Assembly: GCA_021851325.1 (NCBI GenBank) | Contig: JAJZDZ010000002.1 | Location: 1-64,000 of the forward strand | Source: Pseudomonadota bacterium | Lineage (GTDB): Bacteria > Pseudomonadota > Alphaproteobacteria > Micropepsales > Micropepsaceae | Length of the DNA: 64,000 nt | Direction of reading: 5' to 3' | Part shown: piece after piece, positions 53,299 to 62,047 of the stretch | How the letters are laid out: every line of letters begins with the position of its first letter | Position numbering within the stretch: the stretch's first letter is position 1 | Notes under the pieces: generated by a model | Told to the model about the DNA's origin: nothing | The model's input: only the letters and a program-made list of their open reading frames with translations | Database searches by the model: none | Program-made: the position numbers and the translations under genes

Positions 53299-55350
53299 TT
53301 ACATGGGCAAGCCCAGCTGCTGCTTGAGCCAGATATAGCTGAAAGCCCACATCTCTGCGGCCTGCCGGTGGTCGGCGGCGCCGGCATGACCGCCATCAGT
53401 GTTCTCGTAAAACCAGACGCGATGACCCTGGGCCTGCATGCGGGCCGCCAGCTTGCGTGCGTGCACAGGCGTCACCCGGTCGTCCGTTGAGGCGGTCAGC
53501 AGCAAGAGCGGTGGATATCGCCTCTCGCGGTGAACATTCTGGTAGGGCGAATAGCCCGCAATGATCGGTCGCAACTGTGGATCGGAGGGATCGCCATACT
53601 CGGCCTCCCAGGAGGCTCCGGCACCGATCCGCATGTAAGCCAGCATGTCGGTCAGGGGCACCTGGCACACCACCGCGCCGATCAGTTCCGGATGCTGGGT
53701 CATCAGCGTGGCCACGAGTAGCCCGCCATTGGAGCCTCCCATCGCTCCAAGCTGGTCCGGCCGGCAAAAGCCGCGGACAACGAGATCTTGCGCCACTGCA
53801 GCGAAGTCATCAAAGGCGCGTTGCCGGTTGGCCTTGCGTGCGGCGTCGTGCCAGGCCGGTCCGAATTCGCCGCCACCGCGAATGTTGGCCACGACATAAT
53901 TGCCGCCCTCACTCAGCCACAACCTCCCCGCCAGAGCCGAATAGCTCGGCAGCAGGGCGACTTCAAAGCCGCCATAGCCGTAGAGGATGGTGGGACGGGG
54001 CGCCATCTCGCCCCGAGCATGGGTGACAAAGTAGGGCACCATGGTGCCGTCAGCCGAACGGGCCTCAAATTGTTCCGTCACCAGCCCGGCGGCCTCAAAA
54101 CGCGGCGGCAGCGATTTCAAGGGCTGCGGCCCACCCTCTGCGGCATAGCCATAGAGCGTGGGCGGCACGAGATAGGACTCGAACAGGAACTGCACAGTCC
54201 GTCCGCGCCTGTCGGCACTGACGATCCGCACCGTGCCGCCCTCTGGCAAAGCTATTTTGGCCGCGTGCCAGCCAGACGGATTATGATCCAGGCGCAGGAC
54301 CCGGCCCTGCACGTTTTCAACCCTGCTGACATAAAGGGCGTCGCAGCTGGCCCGGACGTCGGCCAGAGCTGCCCTGGGGCCTGGCGCATCCAGGAGCACG
54401 CTTGCGCCGAGGGGGGACGAAGGCTGCTGGGGCTCGAGGCGTACGCCGATCAGCGCGCCCTGAGGGAAAAGCTCGCCATCGGGTTGCCATTGGGCGCGCA
54501 ACTTGATGATGAGCCAGCCCTGGAACACGGCTTCAAGCTCGGCAGAGGCGGGCAGCGGCAACCTCAGGGTTCCAAGCGCCGCGTCGACAAGATGATATTC
54601 GTTCTCAAAAAATGACGTCGCCCGTGCGATCAGGGCGACCGTGCCCTGGGCGGTATGAAACACCAGGGGTGCAACCAGTACATCCTCATCGGTGCCAGCA
54701 AAGATGACGGGGTCCTGGTCAGGATCACGGCCTCGGCGCCACAATTTGACACTACGCGGATAGCCAGAGCGCGTCAGCGAACCCTGACCACAATCCGTGG
54801 CATAGAGAACCGCGTCGTCATCGAGATAGGCTACTTCACTTTTGGCCTCAGACAGCGTGAACCCGGTTTCGAGGAATTTCCCTGCAGCAAGGTCAAATTC
54901 ACGTACCACCACGCTGTCACCGCCTCCCCGCGACAGGCTGACCAGGGCCCGGTCTTGCGTCGGGGCCAGCGTCGCCCCTTTGAACAGCCAGTTTTCCCGT
55001 TCAGCGGCGGCAAGCGCATCCAGATCGAGCAAGACCTGCCAGGAGGGAACCGGCTGCGCATATTCGGCGATCGCGGTCCGGCGCCAGAGCCCCCGGGGAT
55101 GCTCATGATCCTGCCAGAAATTATACGCCTGGCCGCCCTCTAGCTCGGCCAGGGCAATGCGGTCGGGCGCATCGAGCACGGCCAGAGCGCGCGCGTAATA
55201 GTCACCGTAGCAGGGCAAGCCAGTCAGTGCGTCGCGTGTACGCGCGTTCTGCGCCTGCACCCAGTCAAGCGCCCGCTGGCTCCCGATGTCCTCGAGCCAG
55301 ACCCATTCGTCTGCCGCCTCGTGCATATCCAGTGCGACTGCCAAATCCAC
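53299..55350 (-). CDS. Prolyl oligopeptidase-family serine peptidase (S9A), no signal peptide
   Basis: A 683-residue paralogue of the next gene, beginning MDLAVALDMHEAADEWVWLEDI with no signal peptide, so it is probably cytoplasmic; M at residue 9 is an alternative start. Ser nucleophile S540 sits in MGGSNGGLLVATL, and DDRVTPVHARKL and TDGGHAGAADHRQ supply the Asp and His regions. The two proteins share the same catalytic layout but differ in length and targeting, which suggests duplication followed by separation of compartments. Confidence 0.88.
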   Translation of the reverse strand: MDLAVALDMHEAADEWVWLEDIGSQRALDWVQAQNARTRDALTGLPCYGDYYARALAVLDAPDRIALAELEGGQAYNFWQDHEHPRGLWRRTAIAEYAQPVPSWQVLLDLDALAAAERENWLFKGATLAPTQDRALVSLSRGGGDSVVVREFDLAAGKFLETGFTLSEAKSEVAYLDDDAVLYATDCGQGSLTRSGYPRSVKLWRRGRDPDQDPVIFAGTDEDVLVAPLVFHTAQGTVALIARATSFFENEYHLVDAALGTLRLPLPASAELEAVFQGWLIIKLRAQWQPDGELFPQGALIGVRLEPQQPSSPLGASVLLDAPGPRAALADVRASCDALYVSRVENVQGRVLRLDHNPSGWHAAKIALPEGGTVRIVSADRRGRTVQFLFESYLVPPTLYGYAAEGGPQPLKSLPPRFEAAGLVTEQFEARSADGTMVPYFVTHARGEMAPRPTILYGYGGFEVALLPSYSALAGRLWLSEGGNYVVANIRGGGEFGPAWHDAARKANRQRAFDDFAAVAQDLVVRGFCRPDQLGAMGGSNGGLLVATLMTQHPELIGAVVCQVPLTDMLAYMRIGAGASWEAEYGDPSDPQLRPIIAGYSPYQNVHRERRYPPLLLLTASTDDRVTPVHARKLAARMQAQGHRVWFYENTDGGHAGAADHRQAAEMWAFSYIWLKQQLGLPM

Positions 55351-55424
55351 TCGGGCTTGTCACCCCTGCAATTAAGCGGGTCAAGATCTAGCGATAACCC
55401 GGGCGAGCCTCTATAAGCCCGGAC

Positions 55425-56249
55425 ATGACGGCATTCCTTAAAATGCATGGCCTCGGCAATGATTTCGTCGTGTTCGATGCCCGGCGCAGTCCCCTGACGC
55501 TGTCGATGGCGCAGGTCTGTGCTATTGCCGATCGGCGCACAGGCATTGGTTGTGATCAGGTCATCGTGATCGAAACGGCTCTGCAGGCAGACGCCACCAT
55601 GCGCATTTTCAATGCCGATGGCAGCGAAGTCGAAAGCTGCGGCAATGCGGCACGCTGTGTGGGCGCGCTGCTCCTGTCCGAGGCGCAACAGTCAAATATT
55701 CGTCTCGACACGGCTGGCGGCCAGCTCGTGTGCATGGCAGCCCGTGGCGGGAACATTGCGGTCGACATGGGGGTTCCCCGTCTGAACTGGCGGGACATTC
55801 CCCTGGCCCGGGACTGCGACACCCAGAACCTGGTTCTGGAGCTTGACGGACAGAGGCTCCACGCCCGTGCCGTTTCCATGGGAAATCCTCACTGCGTCCT
55901 GTTCGTTGATGATGCGCAGGGCACAGCCGTGGCCGAACTCGGCCCGCGCATTGAGCACCATCCGCTGTTCCCGGCGCGTACCAATGTTGAATTCGTGCAA
56001 GTGATGTCGCGCACACTCCTGCGCATGCGGGTGTGGGAACGTGGTGTCGGTATAACAAGGGCCTGCGGCACCGGTGCCTGCGCCAGTGCCGTTGCGGCCG
56101 CGTGTGCAGCCCGTTGCGACCGGGATCTCGATATCGACCTGGACGGTGGGCGCCTTCACATCCACTGGCGCGAGGACGACCACGTCATCATGAGCGGCCC
56201 CGTGAGGCACGTTTTCTCGGGCGAGATTGCACTTGAGGCAATGGCATGA
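55425..56249 (+). CDS. dapF: Diaminopimelate epimerase
   Basis: A 274-residue PLP-independent epimerase that makes meso-diaminopimelate for lysine and peptidoglycan. Both catalytic cysteines are present in family motifs: ESCGNAARCVGALL in the first half and ITRACGTGACASAVAA in the second. FLKMHGLGNDFVVFD starts the protein. Its ATGA overlaps the mtaB start, beginning a four-gene coupled series. Confidence 0.97.
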   Translation: MTAFLKMHGLGNDFVVFDARRSPLTLSMAQVCAIADRRTGIGCDQVIVIETALQADATMRIFNADGSEVESCGNAARCVGALLLSEAQQSNIRLDTAGGQLVCMAARGGNIAVDMGVPRLNWRDIPLARDCDTQNLVLELDGQRLHARAVSMGNPHCVLFVDDAQGTAVAELGPRIEHHPLFPARTNVEFVQVMSRTLLRMRVWERGVGITRACGTGACASAVAAACAARCDRDLDIDLDGGRLHIHWREDDHVIMSGPVRHVFSGEIALEAMA

Positions 56250-57499
56250 GCGAGGAGTCCTGCACCAATCAGATTGTCAGCTTTGGCTGCCGCCTCAACA
56301 CTTACGAAGCGGAGGTTATGCGCCGCCACGCGGAAGATCGCGGGCTTGAAGGCGCGATCATTTTCAACACCTGTGCGGTAACCGCAGAAGCCGTGCGCCA
56401 GTCGCAGCAGGCAATCCGCAAGGCACGCCGTGAACATCCTGCGGCTAAAATCATCGTCACCGGCTGCGCCGCGCAAATTGAGCCACAACGCTTTGCCGCG
56501 ATGCAGGAAGTCGACATCATTCTTGGCAATGCCGAAAAGCTGCAGCAGTCCTCCTATGAATTTGGTGCGGCTGAACGGGTACGGGTAAATGACATCATGA
56601 GCGTCCGCGAAACTGCGGCGCAGTTCGTCGACGGCTTCAAAGACCGCGCCCGTGCCTTTGTCCAGATCCAGAATGGCTGCGATCACCGCTGTACCTTCTG
56701 TGTCATCCCTTTTGGCCGGGGCAATTCACGTAGCGTCGGCATGGGGGAGGTGATACGCCAGACCCAGCAGCTGGTAGAGGGTGGCTATTCGGAAGTCGTA
56801 CTCACCGGGGTCGATCTGACTGCCTATGGCACTGACCTGCCGGGGGAAGCGACGCTCGGCCAGCTGGTTCGCAAGCTGCTTGCACGCGTTCCCAAGCTAC
56901 GCCGCTTGCGACTGTCCTCGCTCGATGCCATTGAGGTCGATGACGCGCTCTGGCAGGCCATCGCTGAAGAAGACCGCCTGATGCCGCATTTCCACCTCTC
57001 GGTGCAAGCCGGAGATGACCTCATTCTGAAGCGCATGAAACGGCGTCATTTGCGTCATCACACCATCACCTTCTGTGATCGGGTCCGAAGAGTGCGGCCA
57101 GATGCGGTCTTTGGCGCCGACCTGATTGCCGGCTTTCCAACCGAAAGCGAGGATATGGCGGCCAATACCCGCGCTCTTGTAGAAGATGCCGGGCTTACCT
57201 ATCTGCATGTCTTCCCTTTCAGCCCAAGACCGGGAACGCCGGCTGCCCGCATGCCTCAACTCGCCAAACCCCTCATCAAGCAGCGTGCTGCAGCTCTGCG
57301 CGCACTTGGCGAAAAGATGCAGGCGAAGCATTTTGGGCGTCTTCTGGGCAGCCAGCAGGAAATTCTCGTCGAAACCGCGGGCAGGGGCCGTACCCGCTGT
57401 TTCGCCCCCGTCACCTTTGCTGGCGACGCCAGGCCGGGAACTTTCCTGACGCTGACGATAACTGGCCACAACCGTGATCATCTGACAGGGACCCAGTGA
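56246..57499 (+). CDS. mtaB: tRNA t6A37 methylthiotransferase MtaB
   Basis: A 417-residue radical SAM enzyme that converts t6A37 to ms2t6A37 in tRNA. The N-terminal UPF0004 cluster ligands are in SFGCRLNTYEAE, FNTCAVTAEA and VTGCAAQIEP; the radical SAM motif is CDHRCTFC in NGCDHRCTFCVIPFGRGNSR. The C-terminal TRAM region is short. The MtaB rather than MiaB assignment rests on the RLNTYE motif and genomic location before ftsY. Its last bases form GTGA with the ftsY start. Confidence 0.93.
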   Translation: MSEESCTNQIVSFGCRLNTYEAEVMRRHAEDRGLEGAIIFNTCAVTAEAVRQSQQAIRKARREHPAAKIIVTGCAAQIEPQRFAAMQEVDIILGNAEKLQQSSYEFGAAERVRVNDIMSVRETAAQFVDGFKDRARAFVQIQNGCDHRCTFCVIPFGRGNSRSVGMGEVIRQTQQLVEGGYSEVVLTGVDLTAYGTDLPGEATLGQLVRKLLARVPKLRRLRLSSLDAIEVDDALWQAIAEEDRLMPHFHLSVQAGDDLILKRMKRRHLRHHTITFCDRVRRVRPDAVFGADLIAGFPTESEDMAANTRALVEDAGLTYLHVFPFSPRPGTPAARMPQLAKPLIKQRAAALRALGEKMQAKHFGRLLGSQQEILVETAGRGRTRCFAPVTFAGDARPGTFLTLTITGHNRDHLTGTQ

Positions 57500-58440
57500 G
57501 AACATTCGGAGAAGCCCCGCCGCCTCCCAGCTGGGTAGACAGGCTCAAAAGCGGACTTTCGCGTTCCACCGGATCGCTGGGAGAAAGCCTGAGCGGCGTT
57601 TTTAACAAGACCCGCCTTGATGCACAGACCGTAGCCGAGCTTGAAGAGGCCTTGATCCAGGCAGATCTGGGTACAGGTCTGGCTGCCAGGTTGGCTGCGG
57701 CCGTGGCCAAGGGACGCTACGACCGGGAGATTTCCGAAGCGGAACTAAGACGCGTGCTTGCGGATGAGATCACCAAGGTGCTCACTGCGGTCGAAAAGCC
57801 GCTGCGTGTGGAAGCCGACAGGGCTCCGTTCGTAATCCTCGTCGCCGGCGTCAACGGCACCGGAAAGACCACCACGATCGGCAAACTCGCCAAGCGCCTG
57901 CGCGAGGAGGGGGCCAACGTGGTCCTGGCGGCCGGTGATACCTTTCGTGCGGCTGCGATCGAGCAATTGCAGGTGTGGGGCGAGCGCACAGGTGCCGAAG
58001 TGGTCGCGCGCGGAGCCGGCGCCGACGCCGCCGGCCTCGCATTCGATGCAATTCAGCGGGCCAGACAAAAAGGCGCAGACGTGGTGCTGATCGATACCGC
58101 CGGCCGCCTGCAGAACAAGGCCGGACTTATGGCCGAGCTCGAAAAAATCGTCCGCGTGATCAGAAAACTCGACGCCAGCGCTCCGCATGCCGTGCTTCTC
58201 GTCCTCGATGCCACCACCGGACAGAATGCACTGTCCCAGGTCGAAGCCTTCAAGGCCACGGTGCCGCTCACCGGCCTCATCATGACCAAGCTGGACGGCA
58301 CCGCCAAGGGCGGCATCCTTGTGGCCTTGGCCGACCGTTTCGGCGTTCCGGTCCACTTCATTGGTGTCGGTGAAGCCGCGGAGGATCTGCAGCCCTTCTC
58401 CGCCAAAGCCTTTGCCGAGGCCCTCACAGGCGCAAAATGA
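57496..58440 (+). CDS. ftsY: Signal recognition particle receptor FtsY
   Basis: A 314-residue SRP receptor GTPase, short because it lacks the long acidic A-domain of E. coli FtsY, as is usual in alphaproteobacteria. G motifs: GVNGTGKTTTIGKLAKRL, DTAGRLQNKAGLM and TKLDGTAKGG. It starts at a GTG overlapping the mtaB stop. It hands ribosomes from Ffh to the Sec translocon at the inner membrane. It overlaps the yciB start by four bases. Confidence 0.97.
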   Translation: MRTFGEAPPPPSWVDRLKSGLSRSTGSLGESLSGVFNKTRLDAQTVAELEEALIQADLGTGLAARLAAAVAKGRYDREISEAELRRVLADEITKVLTAVEKPLRVEADRAPFVILVAGVNGTGKTTTIGKLAKRLREEGANVVLAAGDTFRAAAIEQLQVWGERTGAEVVARGAGADAAGLAFDAIQRARQKGADVVLIDTAGRLQNKAGLMAELEKIVRVIRKLDASAPHAVLLVLDATTGQNALSQVEAFKATVPLTGLIMTKLDGTAKGGILVALADRFGVPVHFIGVGEAAEDLQPFSAKAFAEALTGAK

Positions 58441-59042
58441 GCAACAGCCAACCCACTGAAGCACCCAGCCCCAGCTCCCCCCAGATGCCGCTGGCGCGGC
58501 TGTTGAGTGATCTGGGGCCACTGATCCTGTTTTTCATCGCCTACAAATTTGCAGGCATCTTTGTTGCTACCGCAACATTCATGGTGACCACAGTTCTTTC
58601 TTTGGGCCTGATCTGGTGGCGTGAAAAGAAGATCGCCGTGATGCCATTATTCACCGCGGTTCTGGTCCTGGTCTTTGGGTCCTTAACCCTGATTTTCAAG
58701 GACGCCACCTTCATAAAGATGAAGCCAACAATACTTTATGCCTTTTTCGGGCTTTTTTTGTTGGGTGGTCTCAAGTTTGAGCGTCATTTTCTGCGCATGG
58801 TGTTTGCGCAGGCCTTCGAACTCGACGACGCCGGATGGCGGGCATTGACCTGGCGCTGGGGATTGTTCTTTCTGGCTCTCGCCGGCCTCAACGAGGCTGT
58901 CTGGCGCAATACTTCGACTGCGGTCTGGGTTGATTTCAAGGTCTTTGCAATCATGCCCCTCATCTTTGTCTTCGCAATTGCCCAGACCCCACTGGTACTG
59001 CGTCACCAAATTGTGAAGGACGCCCCTAAGACGGATTCGTGA
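58437..59042 (+). CDS. yciB: Inner membrane protein YciB (septation protein A)
   Basis: A 201-residue protein with five to six hydrophobic helices. LLSDLGPLILFFIAYKFAGIFVATA at the start, then KPTILYAFFGLFLLGGLKF and ALTWRWGLFFLALAGLNEAVWRN, match the family. YciB/IspA-type septation proteins affect cell-envelope integrity; the exact role is unsettled. It overlaps ftsY by ATGA and shares 17 bases with the convergent NUDIX gene. Confidence 0.93.
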   Translation: MSNSQPTEAPSPSSPQMPLARLLSDLGPLILFFIAYKFAGIFVATATFMVTTVLSLGLIWWREKKIAVMPLFTAVLVLVFGSLTLIFKDATFIKMKPTILYAFFGLFLLGGLKFERHFLRMVFAQAFELDDAGWRALTWRWGLFFLALAGLNEAVWRNTSTAVWVDFKVFAIMPLIFVFAIAQTPLVLRHQIVKDAPKTDS

Positions 59043-59562
59043 ACGGAGCAAAAACCTCACGACCCTGAACTGCGTGCCAGTGCTCCAGTGCCCAGCGCAC
59101 ACTGGGAAAGGCAAGTTCAGCCCAAGGAATTTCCGACCATAAAAAAAGTCTTGTCTCGAGGCTTTCAGGGCCGGGCGCGAACTCGGGACGATCGAGCTGC
59201 GCGCGATAGAAAAGCTGTACCTGGCTGATGTGAGGTACAGAATAAACACCCAGCAGTGCGTCGATTGCGATCTGGCAGCAGGCCTCTTCGCGGGCCTCAC
59301 GCCGGGCGCCCTCTTGCGGTGTTTCGTGCTCCTCAAGAAATCCCGCAGGTAAAGTCCAATAACCATGGCGCGGGGCGATTGCGCGGCGACACAGCAGAAT
59401 TCGATCCTGATGGGTGACAACCGCACCAACAATAATTTTCGGATTGGTGTAATGAATGTGCCCACACTGGCCGCACACATCACGTTCATGCGTGTCGCCC
59501 TGGGGGACGCGCCGCACAAAATGTGGCCCGGGTGCCACGAACGAGGGAGAATTTTTATTCAT
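59026..59562 (-). CDS. NUDIX hydrolase with Zn-ribbon
   Basis: A 178-residue NUDIX protein. A small zinc-ribbon-like part (CGQCGHIHYTNPK) precedes the NUDIX fold, as in NudC-like and related enzymes. The NUDIX box reads GFLEEHETPQEGARREAREEAC, in which the usual Gly after REXXEE is Cys, so catalysis should be tested. The ATG at 59562 is used because the upstream frame is an artefact of the neighbour strand. Substrate (ADP-ribose, NADH or other) is unknown. Confidence 0.83.
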   Translation of the reverse strand: MNKNSPSFVAPGPHFVRRVPQGDTHERDVCGQCGHIHYTNPKIIVGAVVTHQDRILLCRRAIAPRHGYWTLPAGFLEEHETPQEGARREAREEACCQIAIDALLGVYSVPHISQVQLFYRAQLDRPEFAPGPESLETRLFLWSEIPWAELAFPSVRWALEHWHAVQGREVFAPFTNPS

Positions 59563-59785
59563 GGCCAACGCTCGCGCAATTGGGGGCAATCCGCAAGCCG
59601 GTCTTGCACTCGGAAAAGTTTTTACCCCAGTGCCTGTTGTGATTCGCCCAATCTCTCGTCTAATGTTCGCCCGCCAAAAGGGGGCGCGAGACCGCAACGC
59701 CGTATTTGTCGTGTAGGCCGAGGCTGTCAGTTCGCGTTTGGAAAACAGCCGGGTCGCCGGCGAAGTGAAGACGCAGGGGATTGCG

Positions 59786-60304
59786 ATGATCGCAAAGGCA
59801 CAGCGCAAGTTGAACGGCCATCTGGATTTTTCCGAGGCGCCGTCGCATCTGATGCGCCGCTGCCAGCAATTTTATGGTGATCTGTACGCGCGGGAATATG
59901 GCACACGTGAGCTGACCAAGCAGCAGTTCACCGTTCTCGCGGCGCTTGAACACCATGAAGGTGTCAGCCAGACGGCGCTGGTGGAAATGACCGGTATCGA
60001 CCGTTCAACGCTTGCCGAAATGGTGCGCCGGATGTTGGACAGAGGTCTGATTTCGCGCCAGCGAACCGAGGAGGATCAACGCGCCAACGCTGTTGCCATC
60101 ACAACCACTGGACGCAAGGCATTGCGCGGTGCGCGCGCGGCGGCAGACCGTGCCGAGAAGGCGCTCTTGGAAGCTTTGCCGGTAGCCGAGCGTCCACGCT
60201 TCGTCAAAATGCTGGCTGCCATCGCGGCGGCGGCCGAAGAGCGCAGTGTTGAGACCTCTGCCAAGTTGCGGCGCAAGACCTCGGCGCGCAAACGCCTGCC
60301 CTAA
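59786..60304 (+). CDS. MarR-family transcriptional regulator
   Basis: A 172-residue winged helix-turn-helix protein. ELTKQQFTVLAAL, GVSQTALVEMTGIDRSTLAEMVRRMLDRGLISRQ (in segments) and the wing EEDQRANAVAITTTGRKAL match MarR. The ATG at 59786 has AGGGG six bases upstream. A basic C-terminal tail (KLRRKTSARKRLP) may bind DNA non-specifically. No obvious operator is visible nearby; target and ligand are unknown. Confidence 0.9.
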   Translation: MIAKAQRKLNGHLDFSEAPSHLMRRCQQFYGDLYAREYGTRELTKQQFTVLAALEHHEGVSQTALVEMTGIDRSTLAEMVRRMLDRGLISRQRTEEDQRANAVAITTTGRKALRGARAAADRAEKALLEALPVAERPRFVKMLAAIAAAAEERSVETSAKLRRKTSARKRLP

Positions 60305-60309
60305 GACCG

Positions 60310-60543
60310 TCAGACGACCACGTCTACCATGACGCCCAGTCCGCGCGGCAAGGCCGCCGGCGGCGCCGGTGCGGCCTGCTGCGGGGGCTTGTGTGGCGTG
60401 TCGCCTGACGCAGGAGCAAAGCCCTCAGGTACAAAGCGCGTTGCCGTTTTGGCCTGGACGCCGGCGCGGGCCGGGTTGCTGGTCTGCTGTGCGGCGAGCA
60501 AGTTGGCGGCACTGATCTGCATGCCGTCAGCATGCTGCAACAT
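60310..60543 (-). CDS. Small unknown protein downstream of ccmG
   Basis: About 77 residues if it starts at 60543 (MLQHADGMQ), or 70 from 60522 (MQISAANLLAAQQ). The N-terminus is helical with Ala/Leu/Gln; the C-terminal part is rich in Pro and Ala and ends GLGVMVDVVV. No Shine-Dalgarno is clear ahead of either ATG. It lies 13 bases after ccmG and tail-to-tail with the MarR gene, so it could be translated from the ccm message. Not recognised. Confidence 0.5.
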   Translation of the reverse strand: MLQHADGMQISAANLLAAQQTSNPARAGVQAKTATRFVPEGFAPASGDTPHKPPQQAAPAPPAALPRGLGVMVDVVV

Positions 60544-60556
60544 GGTTAGGGAAGCG

Positions 60557-61096
60557 TTACACGCCCTGGGCTTTGCGGATGGCCGGTAGCAGTTGTCTTT
60601 CAATGATCCCCGGGGTGAGCGGCCCCTGGTAGCGGAGTTTAACAATGCCACGGCCATTGACCACGAAGGTCTCTGGAACCCCCGTAATGCCCCAGTCGAT
60701 GCCAACGCGGCCGGCTTCGTCGACGTCCAGCCGGCTGAACGGATTGCCATTGTGCGCAAGGAATTTCCGTGTCTGGGCCGGGATATCCTTGTAGGCAACA
60801 CCGTAAAGACGCACGCCCTTGATCGCGGTGATGAGAGGCAGCACTGGGGCCTCCTCGCGACAGGGTACACACCATGAGGCGAAGAAATTCACCACGGTGA
60901 CATGGCCGTCGGCCAGGTCTGCCGGTGTAAAGCCCCTAAAGCTCCCACCCAGTGCGGGCATGGTGTCACGCGGCACCGGCTTATTGAGCAGCACCGAAGG
61001 CAGGTCCATCGGTGGCGGCGCCAGCAGTCCCCGGAAGAGGAAATAGGTGACACCGGCAAAAAGGAGCACCGGCAGCACATAAAGCAGCCGCTTCAT
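60557..61096 (-). CDS. ccmG: Thiol:disulfide interchange protein CcmG/DsbE
   Basis: A 179-residue thioredoxin-like protein that reduces apocytochrome c cysteines for haem attachment. An N-terminal membrane anchor (YVLPVLLFAGVTYFLFRGLL) is followed by the active-site WCVPC at residues 75-79 (ASWCVPCREEAP). The GVPETFVVNGRG cis-Pro loop is intact. Its ATG overlaps the ccmD stop, so it is coupled to the ccm operon. Confidence 0.96.
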   Translation of the reverse strand: MKRLLYVLPVLLFAGVTYFLFRGLLAPPPMDLPSVLLNKPVPRDTMPALGGSFRGFTPADLADGHVTVVNFFASWCVPCREEAPVLPLITAIKGVRLYGVAYKDIPAQTRKFLAHNGNPFSRLDVDEAGRVGIDWGITGVPETFVVNGRGIVKLRYQGPLTPGIIERQLLPAIRKAQGV

Positions 61097-61266
61097 GACT
61101 CGTCCTCCTTCATTTCCTCTTCGAGGAGCGCCAATTTGCGGCTCACCTGCCGAAAGCCATGCAGGGTCCAGAACACCATCCCGCCGATCCCGAGCAGGCT
61201 GATGCCGTAGGCGGGCCAGACATAGGCGGCATAACCGCCCATCTCAAGGTAGGTCATGATGCTCAT
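61093..61266 (-). CDS. ccmD: Haem exporter protein CcmD
   Basis: A 57-residue membrane protein. It shows a single helix (YVWPAYGISLLGIGGMVFWTL) followed by a charged C-terminal helix (RKLALLEEEMKEDE), as in CcmD. It assists release of holo-CcmE from the CcmABC complex. Start at 61266 overlaps the ccmC stop (ATGA); an ATG at 61257 is also possible. Its stop overlaps ccmG. Confidence 0.88.
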   Translation of the reverse strand: MSIMTYLEMGGYAAYVWPAYGISLLGIGGMVFWTLHGFRQVSRKLALLEEEMKEDES

Positions 61267-61988
61267 GCCGTCCCCATTCGCAGTTGCAGGGTACGGGCTC
61301 TGCGCGCCAAGATTTCGGTTCGGATCCGCACCATCCACAGGGCCAGGAAAAGAAATGTATAGCCGAATGCCATCAGAAACAGCGGCCACAGAAACACCGG
61401 CGCGATGAGGGGGCCACCCTTCACAAAGATACTTTCGCCCTGGTGCAACGTATTCCACCAGTCCACCGAATATTTGATAATCGGCAAATTGACGGCACCC
61501 ACGAGCGCGAGGATTGCGCAGGCGCGCGCGGCGCGGGTCTCATCTTCAATCGCCGTCCACAGCGCCATATAGCCGAGATAGAGGAAGAACAGGATCAGAA
61601 AGGACGTCAGCCGCGCATCCCAGACCCAGTAGGCGCCCCACATCGGCTTGCCCCACAGCGAGCCGGTAATCAGCGCCAGCGCCGTAAACACCGCTCCCAG
61701 TGGGGCTGCGGCCTTGGCGGCTGCGTCGGCAAGTGGATGGCGATTGACCAGTCCGAACAGGCTTGCAACTGCCATCGAAGCGTACGCCATCATGCCCACC
61801 CAGGCCGCAGGCACGTGAATGAACATGATCTTGACGGTCTGCCCCTGCTGGTAATCTGGCGGCACACGGAACAGGCCAATGAAGAGACCCGCCCCAAGAC
61901 ACAGGATAGCAATGGCCCAGAACCAGGGGAGCAGCGCCGCGGAAAAGCGCATGAACCGTTTGGGATTTGCCAGTTCGAATATGTTCAT
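61263..61988 (-). CDS. ccmC: Haem lyase/exporter membrane protein CcmC
   Basis: A 241-residue polytopic protein that presents haem to CcmE. The WWD-type motif is GKPMWGAYWVWDARLTS near the middle, with IMFIHVPAAWVGMMAY before it and the conserved His residues in place. The ATG at 61988 is chosen over one 38 codons upstream. It lies 59 bases after ccmB and overlaps ccmD. Confidence 0.96.
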   Translation of the reverse strand: MNIFELANPKRFMRFSAALLPWFWAIAILCLGAGLFIGLFRVPPDYQQGQTVKIMFIHVPAAWVGMMAYASMAVASLFGLVNRHPLADAAAKAAAPLGAVFTALALITGSLWGKPMWGAYWVWDARLTSFLILFFLYLGYMALWTAIEDETRAARACAILALVGAVNLPIIKYSVDWWNTLHQGESIFVKGGPLIAPVFLWPLFLMAFGYTFLFLALWMVRIRTEILARRARTLQLRMGTA

Positions 61989-62047
61989 CGTTGTGAGATG
62001 CCCTGTTCGTGACCGCTGGAAAAGGCGGCCTATGGTCCCATGCGTTG

